NCBI GenBank assembly: GCA_036362985.1
Contig: JAYGXS010000003.1
Coordinates: 49,462,455-49,526,454 of the forward strand
Source of the DNA: Ligula intestinalis
Taxonomy: Eukaryota > Platyhelminthes > Cestoda > Diphyllobothriidea > Diphyllobothriidae
DNA length: 64,000 nt
Direction of reading: 5' to 3'
Shown: positions 22,171 to 33,738 of the stretch, piece by piece
Layout of the letters: each line of letters starts with the position of its first letter
Position numbering within the stretch: the stretch's first letter is position 1
Position numbers and translations under genes: made by a program
The notes under the pieces: generated by a model
Told to the model about the DNA's origin: nothing
The model's input: only the letters and a program-made list of their open reading frames with translations
The model's database searches: none

Positions 22171-22990
22171 GGCTCATTTTTCTTTACCGCTAAGCCTTTG
22201 CTTAGTCGCATGTGACGATCGTCTCCCACGCGAACTCCTGTCTATCACGTGTTCTTGGCCGACTAGCTGCCGGTTGCACATGACTCATCGTACCTTCACA
22301 CGTGAAGACTTGTGTGCATCCTGCCACCTCCCGAAGTCGGGACCCTACCACGCATCATGACATTAGATCCTCGTGAGCTTGACCCAATCCGTGAGCGCAA
22401 TTTTCTGATTGGCTGCAGGACATTTCCGGGATCCTTTAAGCCGCGCGTACAGGCACAGAGTACACACATATCAGCTGACATCTACATATATTGTGAGCAT
22501 TTCGTTAATTCCTTTCCTACAGTAGGCTGTCCAATTTTATCGGTCTTATCTGACTTCTGACTTGAGAGAACTTTCTGTAGTCGATGATAACTGACTCCCA
22601 TTTTTTGCCGCTAAGCCTTTGCATAGTCGCACGTGAAAATTTTCTCCCACGCGAACTCCTGTCTGTCACGTGTTCTTGGCCGACTGCCTGCAGGTTGCAC
22701 GTGACTCATCGTGCCTTCGCCTGTGAAGAACTGCGCGCAACCTGTCGCCTCTCGAGGTCGGGCCCCTACCACGCGCCTTGGCATTAGATCCTCCTGAGCT
22801 GAATCCAATCCGTGAGTGCCATTTCCTGATTGGCTGCAGGACATGCCCGGGATCCTGTAGGCTGCGCGCACAGGCACAGAGCACACACCCATAAACTGAC
22901 ATCTGTATTGTGAGCATTTTGTTACCTTCTTTCCTGCAGTAGGCTGTCCAACTTTATCGGTCTTATCTGCTTTCTGACTAGGGGGAACCC
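22171..22990 (+). repeat. Tandem duplication, unit about 425 bp
   Basis: Unit 1 (from 22171) and unit 2 (from about 22596) share GCTAAGCCTTTGC, CTCCCACGCGAACTCCTGTC, TTCTTGGCCGACT, GATTGGCTGCAGGACAT and AGTAGGCTGTCCAA in order. Both units contain many GCACGTGA-type E-box-like strings. No coding evidence; the short ORFs are parallel in the two units only because the DNA is. Confidence 0.8.
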
Positions 22991-24585
22991 TCTAACTTTT
23001 AGGAACGAGTTCACCGCGTGAGCAGAATCAATGTTCTAAAAGGGTGTTCACCTACACCACCACTCCGCCTCCTCCTTCTTGTAAGTTTAAATATCCCCAG
23101 AGTGAATGAGTTGTGCTTCCTTTTCCTCTATTTCATCCGCCCTCGCAGATTATAGTGAACCATCGGAAATTTGCGCGACTTGCTGTCTGTAGAAAGTATA
23201 TGCTGATATCCCCGAAGCTCTGTGTCCTCTAATCTGGCGTGCATAAAGTACCCGAGGATTTGAGATCTAATACGTCGGCTACCATCGCAATGTCTGTGTG
23301 GGGGAGGGATGTGAGATGGATTCTATTCAAACATAAAACGTCACTGTTTATCAGAGAGGACAGCTAATACTGAACAGGCAATTTTGGCCGCAACGAACCG
23401 CGTGGGCAGCTGGCTGTGGAATTTTCTTTGTCATATTGGGATGAGCATTTTTGGCAGGATGCAAAATGTGGGCAGTAATAATCAGGCAGAAATGATGGTG
23501 TCAAAGACAAGAGAATATCAAGTAGGTCCCAGACTATAATGTTGAAGTCGTTATTGTTGGCAATTCTGCAAACGTTGAAACAGAACAACAGTGAGGGCAA
23601 CTTGTTTGTCAGCGTGGTTTATAGGTTTAATTAAGCGTTTCTGTGTTACTGGTTGTTTATAAGTAGTTTGTGCATTTGGCGTAAATCTCGTATAATCTGC
23701 TAGAGTCCAGGTCAAATACTTGTGTGAGTTTTTCGAACCGAGCCCACAACGCTTCATTGTAGATTACCTTTGTCCCAAGTTGGCAAATTTCACTCTTAAA
23801 AGATTAAAAAGATTCACTCGCACTACGAAGTATCTACCAGAAACCACGCGAGAGACGCTGTGAGACCAACTGATGAATCTAACGCCTCTCCGCTGTGACG
23901 CGCAGCGACAGAAAAAAGATTAAAGGCATGCCAGAACTTTTATTCGATACCTGTGTTGTCAGTGTCGTAAGGCATTCAATATGCATTATATGGCACCGTA
24001 AAAAAAACAATTAGCAATCAGAATTGATCATCACCAGCGACAGGGTAGACTGCAATAGCTATTTCTAGCTTTTAAGCCGCCACCTGGGTTATAATTCAAT
24101 AATATTTATCCTTCCTGATTCATCAGTATTGCTGAAATGTTTCGGTCGCCATGTATAATCCCGCCTCTGCCTATTTCAAGAACCTTACCTTTACGGAATT
24201 CTTACCTAAGAACTTAAACAGACTTTGTCCGAAAACAAATCCGATCACACCTTGTGCGTGTTTTTAAATTCTCGATGCCCTCTTTCGTGTCGTGATTGAT
24301 TTAAGTGCGTCAGAGTGCAGAAAGTCAGCAATTACAGTTTCCTTAGCTTGAATTTACGTTTAACACAGCTCTGTCTTCGAAAATTTCTCTTAACCCAGTT
24401 TTCTACACCCCCTCTCCCCCTGCCTCCGGTAATATTGCGCTACCTTCCAGGTACTGACTGTCTAACTATCATGGAGCCACATAACTTTCTAATATTTTTA
24501 TTATCCTCTGGCTTTCCGCCGTTGAAAAATGGTACCATGATCAGATTTTCAAATTTACCCTTCTGAAATAGGCAGACGAATGTCG
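22991..24585. other. No gene recognised
   Basis: Short ORFs only (for example 23364-23600 minus); nothing recognised. Confidence 0.4.
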
Positions 24586-25099
24586 ACAGAAATATCGTCG
24601 TTCAAGCAAATAAATACGGTAAAGAAGGTATCACTACTGAGACTAAGACCTGTATGCAGACATCTAACCAGTGAGGCACGGGTGTACGCATGTAGTGAAC
24701 TGACAAACTTACATCCTAAGGCCACAGCATTACGGGACATAAGCCAGTGATCTTTTGCACTTTTAATGCACCAAAACACCTACCTTCAAAGGACATCCTA
24801 GGCAGTGACCACCCGCGGTAATAGATAACGATGGAGGGACGGAAGTAGTACACTACATAGTTCAGATGACTGGGATCACCCAAAGCGACGGATGTCATAA
24901 AAGTGAGACAAAGAGTGAGCTATTGCCATTTATACATTTCGCTGATATGGTCGGTTAGATTGCTCACTGTGCAGTGCGTGTTTTGACTCGAAGCCAGGTT
25001 CCGCAAGGGGGACAACCTACTGCAAGGCCTCCTCATGGGCGTGGTGCTCCGTAGTCTATGTCTGAGACACGTCTACATGAGGAGAGTTACTTAAGCCCT

Positions 25100-25620
25100 T
25101 GTAGGAGCCTGCCCCCCCCCCCCCAGCGCTGCCATGATCACTCATTCTGCCTGCTCTGTCAACGTGGCCACTCAATCGATTTTTGGCGCATCGCTGATTA
25201 CTGGTTCACAATGGACTCGCCTCGCCACTTGTGATGACTGATCTACTAAGCATGAATTGGCAGTCAAATCAGTCAATCGATTTTGCGCACTGCTGATTAC
25301 TGGTATGCGCCGGATTTGTGGTCAGCGCTGGCAGAAACACACTTCACACTAATCCCATTCAACAGGCAAGGCGGAACGTACTCGGCCTTCCGCCCCGGTG
25401 CGCGGCGGTCGCGAGGCTGCGGCGCTCTCTCGCTCCTTATGGTCGGACTCAAAGCACGCCGAGTCAATTCTTCTGTTATCTCTTCTCCTATTTATTCTGT
25501 AAAGAATAGAATCTCCCTCTGCCGTGGCTTCTACGACTTCTATCTTCTTCTAAGGAATCGGGCCTGCAATATCGCAGTAGTAAGGGGTTTAACCGACTTA
25601 GCCTTAACTGCTTGACGATA
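25100..25620 (+). mobile_element. Solo LTR, family LTR-B, in element EF
   Basis: Starts TGTAGGAGCC and ends GACGATA; flanked by CCCT (25096-25099) and CTCT (25621-25624), while the uninterrupted EF copy 2 reads CCCTAATAGC at this point (near 38363). Includes a run of C near 25111-25124. Confidence 0.75.
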
Positions 25621-25796
25621 CTCTAATATCAAAATGGCCATGAATTTTGCACGAATGCACCAATAATGCGTACGAATTGTCGTACGAAAATTACACTCAA
25701 ACTCGTATGAAAATTCCTATCTCATAATGCATTTTGACGGCGGCAAGTCTTGCTCCTTTTTACCTCTCTCCATGTCTCGTGGCATTTTTCTGAAGT

Positions 25797-26165
25797 CCCC
25801 TTTTGAAGGGAGGACCGTTTACCAAAAAAACCTGGTCTGGACAGCAAACGAAATTTAGTTCACTGCTTAGTGCAAAGAGCTAGAAAAATTTGCTTAGCAG
25901 ACAGTATTGAGGAGGAGCTCAAGAAAATGCAGAAGATACTTCGCGCGAACGGGTATCCTTATTACAAGGAATATGGCTGCGAAACAAATAAAACCCGCCA
26001 AACTTACTGTGGAAAAGAAAACACTCTTCCTCAGAGTCCCCTTTCGAGGGGACTCGGCGAGTGAACTGCTGAAAAGAGGCCTTGACCAAGCCATTTCACG
26101 AACCTTCCCAGCAGCAAGAGTTCAGGACTTGTTGCCAATAGCAGCGAATATTCGAGTCCCAGGAA
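25797..26165 (+). pseudogene. Penelope-like RT C-terminal and linker fragment
   Basis: Reads FTKKTWSGQQTKFSSL, then LVQRARKICLADSIEEEL with NGYP, then after a frameshift LRVPFRGDSASELLKR and ISRTFPAARV. These are the successive conserved blocks between the RT palm and the GIY-YIG domain of PLEs of the lineage whose next block appears at 26880-27250. Broken by at least two frame changes; the catalytic palm is absent. Confidence 0.8.
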
Positions 26166-26169
26166 GCAG

Positions 26170-26878
26170 TTCAGAAGACGAAGATGCGATCACTGGAACA
26201 AGAGTTTTATTTGCCTGACGTTTCGGATTCCGTCGGGAATCCTTAGTCATAGGTAATCGTAAACAAGTCTGAGACATGCGCAGATAAGGGGTGATACATG
26301 CACAGATTGCACGGTATTTATAGTTCACAGCGGTCACCCGCATGCGTACTATAATTGTCAGTTCTTGTAGTCACCGCTTGAGGTCTTAATTGGTGCGGTG
26401 ATTGGTCATTAATTGCCACAGCGTTCTTGTCCGCGTCGGATGCGGGTTTGGTAATTGCGCGACAATTATGCCCGCTGTCGTCGGAGTTGTTGTTGCACCC
26501 AGTCCTTCCCACGTGACTGATTCTCGTGGTCAGGAAATGTCTCAGTACACCGTAGGGGAACGCCAAATCGTTGCGCTTGTTGATGGACTGGGGGCCTGAA
26601 AACCATGACTCGAGCAGCTCGCGGCTCACGCGGTTGTCCCCTCTTGCGAGGATTTCGGCCTCGGCAAACTTGAAAATATGGCCGGGTCCCGTTGAGTGAG
26701 CTGCAACCTGGGAGTTGGCGTCTTTCTTCCTCACCGCCGCTGCATGCTCGGCCATTCGCGTCCGGAGTAATCTCCCAGTTTCTCCGACGTAGTTGCTTTG
26801 TCCACAACTACACCAGATTCGGTAAACGACTCCAGCCGTTTCCTGCCGTGGCAGTGGGTCTTTCGGCCTCATGAGCCG
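26170..26878 (-). pseudogene. Penelope-like element 3' part: GIY-YIG endonuclease
   Basis: ORF 26872-26318 (184 residues) reads AGVVYRIWCSCGQSNYVGET then LLRTRMAEH, the GIY-YIG nuclease signature preceded by a C-x-C pair, then RELLESWFSGPQSINKRNDL. This domain nicks target DNA for retrotransposition. The RT is missing upstream. Downstream on minus is the hairpin GGATTCC-CGAC-GGAATCC followed by GAAACGTCAGG (about 26250-26215), the type of structured end seen on PLEs. It lies inside the + PLE whose halves flank it. No internal stop is seen, but it lacks its RT, so it is a fragment. Confidence 0.82.
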
Positions 26879-26879
26879 G

Positions 26880-27250
26880 CGCCTGATGGTTGCTTCCGGC
26901 CATCTCAGGACTTATTCTCAACCAACCCAATCCTACGTGGGAAAGGTAAGGATAAGTTACCAGCTCAGACGACCTCCATGTGCGTCTACTCATTCACTTG
27001 CTCCTGTGGAGCAGGTTATATTGGTCGCACGAGTCTGTGCCTAGCCAAAAGAACACCTCCCGGTATGGCTGAGAAAAGATAAAGTCAGGAGCATAAACAG
27101 CTTTATTCTTGCGCACATGGTTGATTCCGGACATCGGGTGGACCCCAACGAAGCCTTCCGAGTGTTCTACAAGGGCCCACCTAATTAGCCAAAGTCCCTG
27201 GGTCAGCGCCTGCTAGCAACAGCAGAAGCAACCGCTATCAGGTTTATAAA
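26880..27250 (+). pseudogene. Penelope-like element GIY-YIG, + strand half
   Basis: Continues the 25797-26165 PLE beyond the minus-strand insert: LFSTNPILRGKGKDKLP, CVYSFTCSCGAGYIGRT (GIY-YIG core), a stop, then HMVDSGHRVDPNEAF and RLLATAEATAIR. The same C-terminus recurs at 39470-39690. At least two stops, so inactive. A pyrimidine-rich 3' region (27320-27470) precedes the Ty3/gypsy element. Confidence 0.8.
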
Positions 27251-27490
27251 GGCAGTGTTGTATGCAGAAAAGAACTTCTTACAAGCTCCGCATATGGTGT
27301 AGCCCAAAGTCACTAAACAGCATGCACTCATCCATGCTATGTTTGTCTCCTCCCCTCTCCCCGCTCAATCTCCCCGACTACTCCACCAAACCCTGCCCTA
27401 ATAACCAGCCTTCTCTTAGCGACCCTACCTTCCTCCCCCCTCATCCTCAGGACTCACTTGTACGAAAAGACTAACAACTCCTAACTGTAC

Positions 27491-27770
27491 TGTGGTAGCC
27501 CTTTGCCAAACTTGTACGCATTTACAACTTTGCCATATTTTCATTTGTACATAACTGTCTAGACTAACTCTTGCCATTACGTGTTTCTGTAACTTGCATT
27601 TAGAACCTTTTGTTTAAGTTAGCACACAACCGTTTCCCGCTACACTAGAACTCGTTTTATGTTGATTCAATAGCGGACATTTTCTACCTATTGATCTTTT
27701 TCACTAAACGGGTTTGGCTTGACGTGTTATTAGCGTGGGATCGCATCATCGATTGCCTTTCTCAACCAAA
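27491..27770 (+). repeat. 5' LTR of Ty3/gypsy element
   Basis: TGTGGTAGCC...CTCAACCAAA. Would hold the promoter; a TATA box was not identified with confidence. Confidence 0.9.
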
Positions 27771-27771
27771 G

Positions 27772-27788
27772 TGGTGACCTCGTATTTT
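27772..27788 (+). promoter_or_regulatory. Primer binding site, tRNA-Trp type
   Basis: TGGTGACCTCG, one base after the LTR, starts with the invariant TGG complementary to the tRNA CCA end and follows the tRNA-Trp complement except for one base in the first eleven. Confidence 0.65.
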
Positions 27789-27917
27789 GGACAGCGACCA
27801 TCTGTTCATCACGCGTACATAGCGCGTTAACTTTACGCGTCTTCAAGCCAGTCAACAACCACTCAATTACAGCAACATTCGCTGCGCGCATTTTCTGACG
27901 CGTCCCTGTCACAAAAT

Positions 27918-28706
27918 ATGCCGAACGAGGGCTCAGTATGCACAATCGCGCTGACGCTCCCTGAGTACTGGCCAAATGCGCCAGAATTGTACTTTCGTCG
28001 CATCGAGTCAAGTTTTTACTCTGCGAACATAAACAAAGAAGTTACAAAATTCCACAGGCTGATTCAGGCGTTGCCACTGCAAGTGTTGTCTCAAGTGCAG
28101 TCAACAATTAAAAATCCATCTGTGGAAGAACCACTTACTGAACTAAAGGCAGCCCTCCTGCGCCTGCACACAGTATCTGATCGCCAGAGATACAATCAAC
28201 TCATCCGAGAAGAATCGTTGGGAGATAGAAAACCCAGCGAATTGCTGAGAAGATTGGAAGCTCATCGTGGTGAGCTTCAAATAGACGACAAGATTTTTAA
28301 AGAAATCTTTTTGGAGCGTCTACTAGCAGTTATCCAGACAATCCTGGTTTCTGGCTCCGAGGATCTGAGCGTCTCAAAACTTTCCGAGATGTCTGATAGA
28401 ATGATGGATGTGCAGAGATTCCAGCTACCATCGATATCGAGAATTTCAACTGCTCCAGCACACAGTGTGAACGAGCAACTTGTGAAACAAATGACGGCCC
28501 TGGCAGAAGATGTGGCCTCTCTTAAACTCCAAGTTGCCCACCTCGCCGCGCACCAGTCTTCCAGTCCCCGCCGTGGTCGCTCTGGTTCAAGACCTCGTCC
28601 CGATGACCTGTGTCATTATCATGCGAGATTTGGCTCGGAAGCACACAGATGTGTATTCCCTTGTTCTTTCAAGCCAACACAGGAAAACCAGTCTGCCAGA
28701 GAATAG
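27918..28706 (+). CDS. gag: Gag capsid/nucleocapsid protein of Ty3/gypsy element
   Basis: 262 residues, uninterrupted. The N-terminal half ([15 protein letters not shown], then [10 protein letters not shown] and [21 protein letters not shown] capsid helices) is typical of flatworm Ty3/gypsy Gag. Near the C-terminus is a zinc-knuckle-like cluster C232, H235, C245, C249 (C-x2-H-x9-C-x3-C), the unusual CHCC form known from the CsRn1 group in place of the retroviral CCHC form. Gag packages the element RNA into cytoplasmic particles. It overlaps pol by about 97 nt in the -1 frame, so pol is presumably made by -1 frameshifting; I did not find an unambiguous slippery heptamer. The start codon is the first ATG of the frame after the primer site. 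Confidence 0.9.
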   Translation: MPNEGSVCTIALTLPEYWPNAPELYFRRIESSFYSANINKEVTKFHRLIQALPLQVLSQVQSTIKNPSVEEPLTELKAALLRLHTVSDRQRYNQLIREESLGDRKPSELLRRLEAHRGELQIDDKIFKEIFLERLLAVIQTILVSGSEDLSVSKLSEMSDRMMDVQRFQLPSISRISTAPAHSVNEQLVKQMTALAEDVASLKLQVAHLAAHQSSSPRRGRSGSRPRPDDLCHYHARFGSEAHRCVFPCSFKPTQENQSARE

Positions 28707-31558
28707 AGGCGACCGCCTTCTCTGGTTCTGCATGCTCGGGTCGCACTTTCTATGTCTATGACACCTTGACACGCAGACGATTCCTCGTCGATACCGGAGC
28801 CGTTGTGAGCGTCGTAACACCGACTCCAGCCGACCGCCGCTGTCCTAACCCTGGCCTGCATCTCCAAGCTGTTAACCCTTCATCTATTTCCACATTTGGC
28901 AGCCTATCCCTGATCCTGAACATTGGCCAGCGAAGATCTTTCTCCTGGATTTTTGTGATAGCCGATGTCCCTGATGCTATTCTTGGTGCCGACTTTCTTG
29001 CTGAGTTTGACCTCCTCGTGAATTGCCACCGTTCCCGACTTCTGGATCGCTCGACCGGCCTGAGTGTTCGCGGATTGACTCCCTTCACGACTCCCAGCAA
29101 TCTATCTGTACTGGACACAGATATTGCTTGTGCTTACAGGGAGCTTCTTCTCCAGCATCAGAACATTACTAATCCCCAGCTTCGCAGCGGCGAGGTTCAA
29201 CACGGTGTCGTTCATCACATCCGAACAGCTGGTCCCCCTGCTTTCGCTTGGCCAAGACGACTGGCATCTGCCCGCCTGCAGGTCGCTAAGGTAGAGTTCG
29301 AACATATGCTGCAGCTGGGCGTCCTCCAACCTTCCGAGAGCCCCTGGGCGTCACCTCTGCATATTGTGCACAAGGCAACATCGGGCGATTGGCGACCCTG
29401 TGGCGATTACCGTGCCCTCAACAACGCAACAGTGCCCGATAGGTATCCCGTGCCGCACCTTCACGACTTTGCCGGAACCCTTTTCGGAAAAGAAGTCTTC
29501 TCGAAGATTGACTTGGTGCGTGCCTTTCATCAAATCCCTGTCGCTCCCGAAGATGTCCCCAAGACGGCCATCACTACACCTTTTGGTCTGTTCGAGTTCG
29601 TCCGCATGCCGTTCGGTCTTCGCAATGCTACCCAGACGTTCCAGAGGTTCATTGACCAGGTACTACGTGGCCTGCCGTTTGTGTACACATACATAGATGA
29701 CCTCCTGGTGGCTAGTCGGAGTGCGGATGAGCACAAGGAGCACCTAGCCCTGGTTTTTGATCGTCTCGACAACTTTGGTGTCATAATCAATCCCTCCAAG
29801 TGTGTTTTTGGTGTCCCTACACTCAAACTCCTTGGCCATCGTGTTGACTCCCAGGGCCTGAGTCCTCTGCCCTCAAAGGTGGACGCAATTCGTGATTCCC
29901 CTCCACCCAACTCCAAGCGTCAGGTGCAAAGATTCATGGACATGGTCAATTGCTATCGCCGAATCCTCCCGAACTGTGCCGACCTCATGCTGCCGCTCAC
30001 CAATCTGCTGTCTGGTCCCAAAGGTCCTCTTGAACTTACTGGGGAAGCATTGACCGCTTTCGAAAGAATCAAGACTGCCCTAGCCGACGCCACCCTGCTA
30101 ACGCATCCCGCTCCCGAGGCTCAGCTGTCCTTGATGGTAGACGCTTCGACGGTAGCCGTGGGTGCAGTCCTGCAACATCTGCCTGGTTCGACTCAACCGT
30201 TGGCTTTCTTCTCGAAGAAACTCTTGCCCGCTGAGACACGCTACACCACTTTTGGCCGTGAACTCCTCGCCATCTACCTAGCAGTTAAGCATTTCCGCCA
30301 TTATCTCGAGGGCCGGGACTTCAACATCCTCACGGACCACAAACCGCTTACCTTTGCTCTTCAGTCCCACTCCGATAAGTACAACCCCAGAGAGGTTGGC
30401 CACCTGGACTACATCTCGCAGTTCACTACCGACATACGCCATGTGGTTGGCACGGAGAATGACGTGGCTGACTTGCTGTCGAGACCTTCCCTTTCTGCAC
30501 TCCAATTCTCCCAGGGGATCGATTTAAGTGCTATGGCCGCTGAGCAATCACGAGTCGGTTGTCCTGGCGAAGAATCCGTTAGTGGTCTCCAGCTGGCAGT
30601 CGTTCCACTCACAACCGTTACTGGCACCATCCTCTGTGACGTCTCGACTCCTTTCCATCGCCCTTTTGTGCCGCCTTTGATGCGCCGAGCTGTGTTTAAC
30701 ACTCTGCATGGACTTTCTCACCCTGGGATTCGAGCCTCACAGAAGCTCCTCGCGGAAAGGTTCGTCTGGCCCGGCATGAACAAGGATGTCAAAGTTTGGG
30801 CCCAGTCGGGCCCGAGTTGCCAACGGGCCAATGTCCACCGCCACAACAAGTCTCCGCCCGGCACCTTTCCTAGCCCCGACGCTCGTTTCAGTCATGTGCA
30901 CCTCCATGTCGTAGGTCCTTTGCCTCCATCCAATGGCTTTACGCATCTGCTTACCTGTGTCGATCGCTACACCCGCTGGGCCGAAGCTATACCCTTGCCG
31001 AACATGGAAGCAGAAACTATTGTTAAGGCTTTCGTCAGTCGTTGGATCGCCGTTTTTGGTGCCCCGTCCATGATTACGACTGATCGAGGTGCCCAGTTCG
31101 AATCTGCACTGTTCCAGACCCTCCTCAACTTCCTCGGCTGCACGCGAATTCGGACGACGGCCTATCATCCAGCTGCCAACGGCATGGTGGAACGCTTCCA
31201 CCGACAACTCAAAGCCACCCTGCGTGCCGCACAGAGCCCATCCGACTGGTCTGACAACCTGCCCCTAGCGCTTCTTGGCATTCGCTTGGCACTGAAGTCG
31301 GATCTGGATTGCAGCACGGCTGAATTGGTGTTTGGCACTACACTCCGGTTACCAGGCCAGATGGTCTCCCCAACCTCTTGTGGTTCTGATGAGAATCTTA
31401 CCAATTTTGTGCATCGGCTGCGTCAATTCATGCGCTCACTTTCCCTGGTCCCGCCTCGAACCCCTCCGCCCGTGTCTTATGTTGAAAAAGACTTAACCAA
31501 CTGCACCCATGTGTATGTTCGATGTGACCGAGTGCGCAGACCACTGGAGCCGCCATAA
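28610..31558 (+). CDS. pol: Pol polyprotein, integrase damaged, premature stop
   Basis: 982 codons: protease with LVDTGA (D61), RT with FGLRNA and catalytic YIDD (residues 361-364), RNase H ([19 protein letters not shown]), integrase. In the integrase the zinc pair H700/H704 is kept, but the first expected Cys is Gly734 (C737 present). The first catalytic Asp of D-D-35-E is His766; D825 and E861 remain. A TAA at 31556-31558 cuts the GPY/F-type module; the same frame stays open after it, with a GPFRVLSLNDK segment and HFPDRFITHVF near 31870. Protease, RT and RNase H look complete; integration by this copy's own enzyme is unlikely. The Pol frame opens inside gag, so its listed start is simply the open-frame start and not a proven initiation site. 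Confidence 0.92.
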   Translation: MSLSCEIWLGSTQMCIPLFFQANTGKPVCQRIEATAFSGSACSGRTFYVYDTLTRRRFLVDTGAVVSVVTPTPADRRCPNPGLHLQAVNPSSISTFGSLSLILNIGQRRSFSWIFVIADVPDAILGADFLAEFDLLVNCHRSRLLDRSTGLSVRGLTPFTTPSNLSVLDTDIACAYRELLLQHQNITNPQLRSGEVQHGVVHHIRTAGPPAFAWPRRLASARLQVAKVEFEHMLQLGVLQPSESPWASPLHIVHKATSGDWRPCGDYRALNNATVPDRYPVPHLHDFAGTLFGKEVFSKIDLVRAFHQIPVAPEDVPKTAITTPFGLFEFVRMPFGLRNATQTFQRFIDQVLRGLPFVYTYIDDLLVASRSADEHKEHLALVFDRLDNFGVIINPSKCVFGVPTLKLLGHRVDSQGLSPLPSKVDAIRDSPPPNSKRQVQRFMDMVNCYRRILPNCADLMLPLTNLLSGPKGPLELTGEALTAFERIKTALADATLLTHPAPEAQLSLMVDASTVAVGAVLQHLPGSTQPLAFFSKKLLPAETRYTTFGRELLAIYLAVKHFRHYLEGRDFNILTDHKPLTFALQSHSDKYNPREVGHLDYISQFTTDIRHVVGTENDVADLLSRPSLSALQFSQGIDLSAMAAEQSRVGCPGEESVSGLQLAVVPLTTVTGTILCDVSTPFHRPFVPPLMRRAVFNTLHGLSHPGIRASQKLLAERFVWPGMNKDVKVWAQSGPSCQRANVHRHNKSPPGTFPSPDARFSHVHLHVVGPLPPSNGFTHLLTCVDRYTRWAEAIPLPNMEAETIVKAFVSRWIAVFGAPSMITTDRGAQFESALFQTLLNFLGCTRIRTTAYHPAANGMVERFHRQLKATLRAAQSPSDWSDNLPLALLGIRLALKSDLDCSTAELVFGTTLRLPGQMVSPTSCGSDENLTNFVHRLRQFMRSLSLVPPRTPPPVSYVEKDLTNCTHVYVRCDRVRRPLEPP

Positions 31559-31930
31559 GAAGGTCCGTTCCGAGTTCTTTCACTCAACGACAAGACCCGC
31601 CGGATCGTTCGCGGTGCGAAGGAGGACGTGGTCAGTGTCGACCGGGTTAAGGCTGCTGTCGTCGAGGTGCCGCCAGACTTGACTGATGGACAACATTGTG
31701 CTGACCCCCTACCCCGTATTGCCTCACCTCCCATTGCCCCTGCTCCACCTTCTCTACCCGTTCCTACCCCTACCACTCCCGACCTTAACGTTTCTGATGC
31801 CACTGACTTTTGCACTTCGCGAAGTGGCCGCCGAGTCCATTTTCCTGACCGGTTTATCACCCATGTTTTCAAATGCTGCATTAGCTTTCGGTTTCGCTGT
31901 ACGCTAGCCTTCGGTCTAGGCGGGGGGTAC

Positions 31931-32210
31931 TGTGGTAGCCCTTTGCCAAACTTGTACGCATTTACAACTTTGCCATATTTTCATTTGTACATAACTGTCT
32001 AGACTAACTCTTGCCATTACGCGTTTCTGTAACTTGCATTTAGAACCTTTTGTTTAAGTTAGCACACAACCGTTTCCCGCTACACTAGAACTCGTTTTAT
32101 GTTGATTCAATAGCGGACATTTTCTACCTATTGGTCTTCTTCACTAAACGGGTTTGGCTTGACGTGTTATTAGCGTGGGATTGCATCATCGATTGCCTTT
32201 CTCAACCAAA
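31931..32210 (+). repeat. 3' LTR of Ty3/gypsy element
   Basis: Same length as the 5' LTR; differs at four positions. Followed by GTAC. Confidence 0.9.
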
Positions 32211-32819
32211 GTACTATTACCGAAAGCATACTTACCTTTGCTAAACTAGTCTTCTGAATCCTCTAATGGGAATTTTCGCAACTCTAATATTGAAGTATTT
32301 TATTGCACATAAAGTATTAAAAAACAAGTGTACAAAAAAGGTTGACAGTTGTGCCTTAGCTATTGAAGGTATGGGCCACCCAACAGGCCCGCTTCCGACT
32401 GTCGTTCCTCGACCCTTTAGGGCTCTAAAATAGAAAAAGAGAGGAAGGTTGGAGTGTGTACATGGAGTTATTATGCACATGCCAATTGCTTGCGTTTACT
32501 TACTAGTAGGTGTGCCGCGCGCATTCACCTCTTTCTCATCTTCCAAACCTTTATCTAGCCGCGCGCCCAGCACTGACTCATCCTCCTGCTTTGCGCCACC
32601 GCTGTCGACGCGTCCTAGCCCGGAGCTAATCGATTCCCCGCGAGCTTGGACGCCAACATCTGCACCCCTTCCTGATTGGTTGCCATTTAAGTAACAATAA
32701 GTCCCTGTGTAGGGAGCACGGACACGACAGCTGTATTCTGTTGGCCTGCAAGTAAGCGAACCATTACATATTTATTGAGGCACCTTCGAGTTTCTCGAAT
32801 GCATCCAATTTCTCCAGGG

Positions 32820-33020
32820 TAAGCATGGGCGACGGTACGGGGCATACTGCTCCGAAGGGCGTCACCCTAGGCTTTGCATTTGTAAGTCATTCGACAACTT
32901 CCTTCACCGCAGCCAGTCGGCCTTTCACAGCAGCAAGTTCGCCTTGTATGTCAGTGAAGCTGTCGACAAGACAAGTCTCCATGTTCGAAATGACAGCTAA
33001 GAAGTGCTGTAAAAGTAAAC
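32820..33020 (-). pseudogene. Accessory-gene fragment in EF copy 1
   Basis: Read on minus, the sequence gives NMETCLVDSFTDIQGELAAV, VTPFGAVCPVPSP and DAFEKLE, parallel to the better-preserved 40374-40045 and, more distantly, to the intact gene at 53679. The + ORF across it is a shadow. Interrupted by stops. Confidence 0.55.
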
Positions 33021-33250
33021 GGAAATGCTTGCAGACTTCAGCTTTTTAATCTCCAGAGAAATTACTTTCTGATCGCGGTATATGTCAGTATATTTAAGGT
33101 CTATAGGCATAGACCAAAATTGTAAGTGTAAATTTGTGTTGAAACCCGTCAACCCCTGTGAAATATACACATGCTGCCATCAGACAGTCATCAGTAGTAT
33201 AAATTGACGTTGTAACTTACCATACTAACAGCCTAGGTACTTGCTAAAAG

Positions 33251-33324
33251 GCCCAGACACGTGTTTCGCCGTTATTCTGCCGCTGCTTGACACAGCTGTG
33301 AGGGCCCCGGCTCATCAGTGGGTC
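33251..33324 (-). ncRNA. Hammerhead ribozyme, foldback arm 1
   Basis: On minus: GACCCA, CTGATGA (33318-33312), an extended stem II starting GCCG and ending CGGC, GAA, palindrome ACACGTGT (33264-33257), C at the cleavage position (GUC, the preferred triplet), TGGGC. All core residues match consensus. Confidence 0.85.
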
Positions 33325-33665
33325 TCCCAGCTTTCCCTACCTGCTTTCTGTTTGATATACCGAATTTGAAAGTTCAGCTTTATAATCTCCAGAGAAATTA
33401 ATTTCTGATCGCGGTATATATCAGTATCTTTAAGGTCTATAGGCGTAGACTACGGACTACTCAGGACTATCTGATAGCAGCATGTGTATATTTCACAGAG
33501 GTTGACGGTTTTCAACACAAATATACACTCACAATTTCGGTCTACGCCTATAGACCTTCAATATACTGATATATACCGTGATCAGAAATTAATTTCTCTG
33601 GAGATTTAAAAGCTGCACTTTCAAAACCGGTATATGAACCAGAAAGCAGATAGGGAAAGCTGGGG

Positions 33666-33738
33666 GACCCACTGATGAGCCGGACCCCCCGCCGCTGTCA
33701 AGCAGCAGCAGAATACCGGCGAAACACGTGTCTGGGCC
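33666..33738 (+). ncRNA. Hammerhead ribozyme, foldback arm 2
   Basis: GACCCA (33666-33671), CTGATGA, stem II GCCGG/CCGGC (33679-33683, 33716-33720) enclosing a further GCTG/CAGC hairpin, GAA, palindrome ACACGTGT (33724-33731), C, TGGGCC. Core and GUC cleavage site are consensus; stem I has at least four consecutive pairs. Confidence 0.88.

Larger units (their letters stand above)
27491..32210 (+). mobile_element. Ty3/gypsy LTR retrotransposon, CsRn1-like
   Basis: 5' LTR 27491-27770 and 3' LTR 31931-32210, each 280 bp, differing at four positions (all transitions, about 1.4 percent). GTAC is duplicated at 27487-27490 and 32211-32214. The primer binding site TGGTGACCTCG begins at 27772 and resembles the complement of tRNA-Trp 3' ends, as used by CsRn1-type elements. 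A G-rich polypurine-like tract (GGCGGGGGG) precedes the 3' LTR. Order: gag, pol (PR-RT-RNase H-IN), no env. GTAC also precedes the 3' LTR, so the exact LTR start could be up to 3 bp further left. Confidence 0.93.

Noticed and set aside
22171..22990. Two LTRs of one element
   Set aside because: The units are almost directly adjacent with no internal region or TSD; better described as a tandem duplication.
26215..26255. Minus-strand hairpin with GAAAC as a true hammerhead
   Set aside because: The core would be CTAAGGA (G5 lost) and the hairpin absorbs core positions; kept only as a PLE-end hairpin.
26402..26874. Plus-strand and alternate-frame ORFs over the GIY-YIG gene
   Set aside because: Shadows of the minus-strand PLE reading frame, which alone shows domain motifs.
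28756..31881. Numerous minus-strand ORFs opposite pol
   Set aside because: Shadows of the pol frame caused by its low-stop, GC-richer codons.
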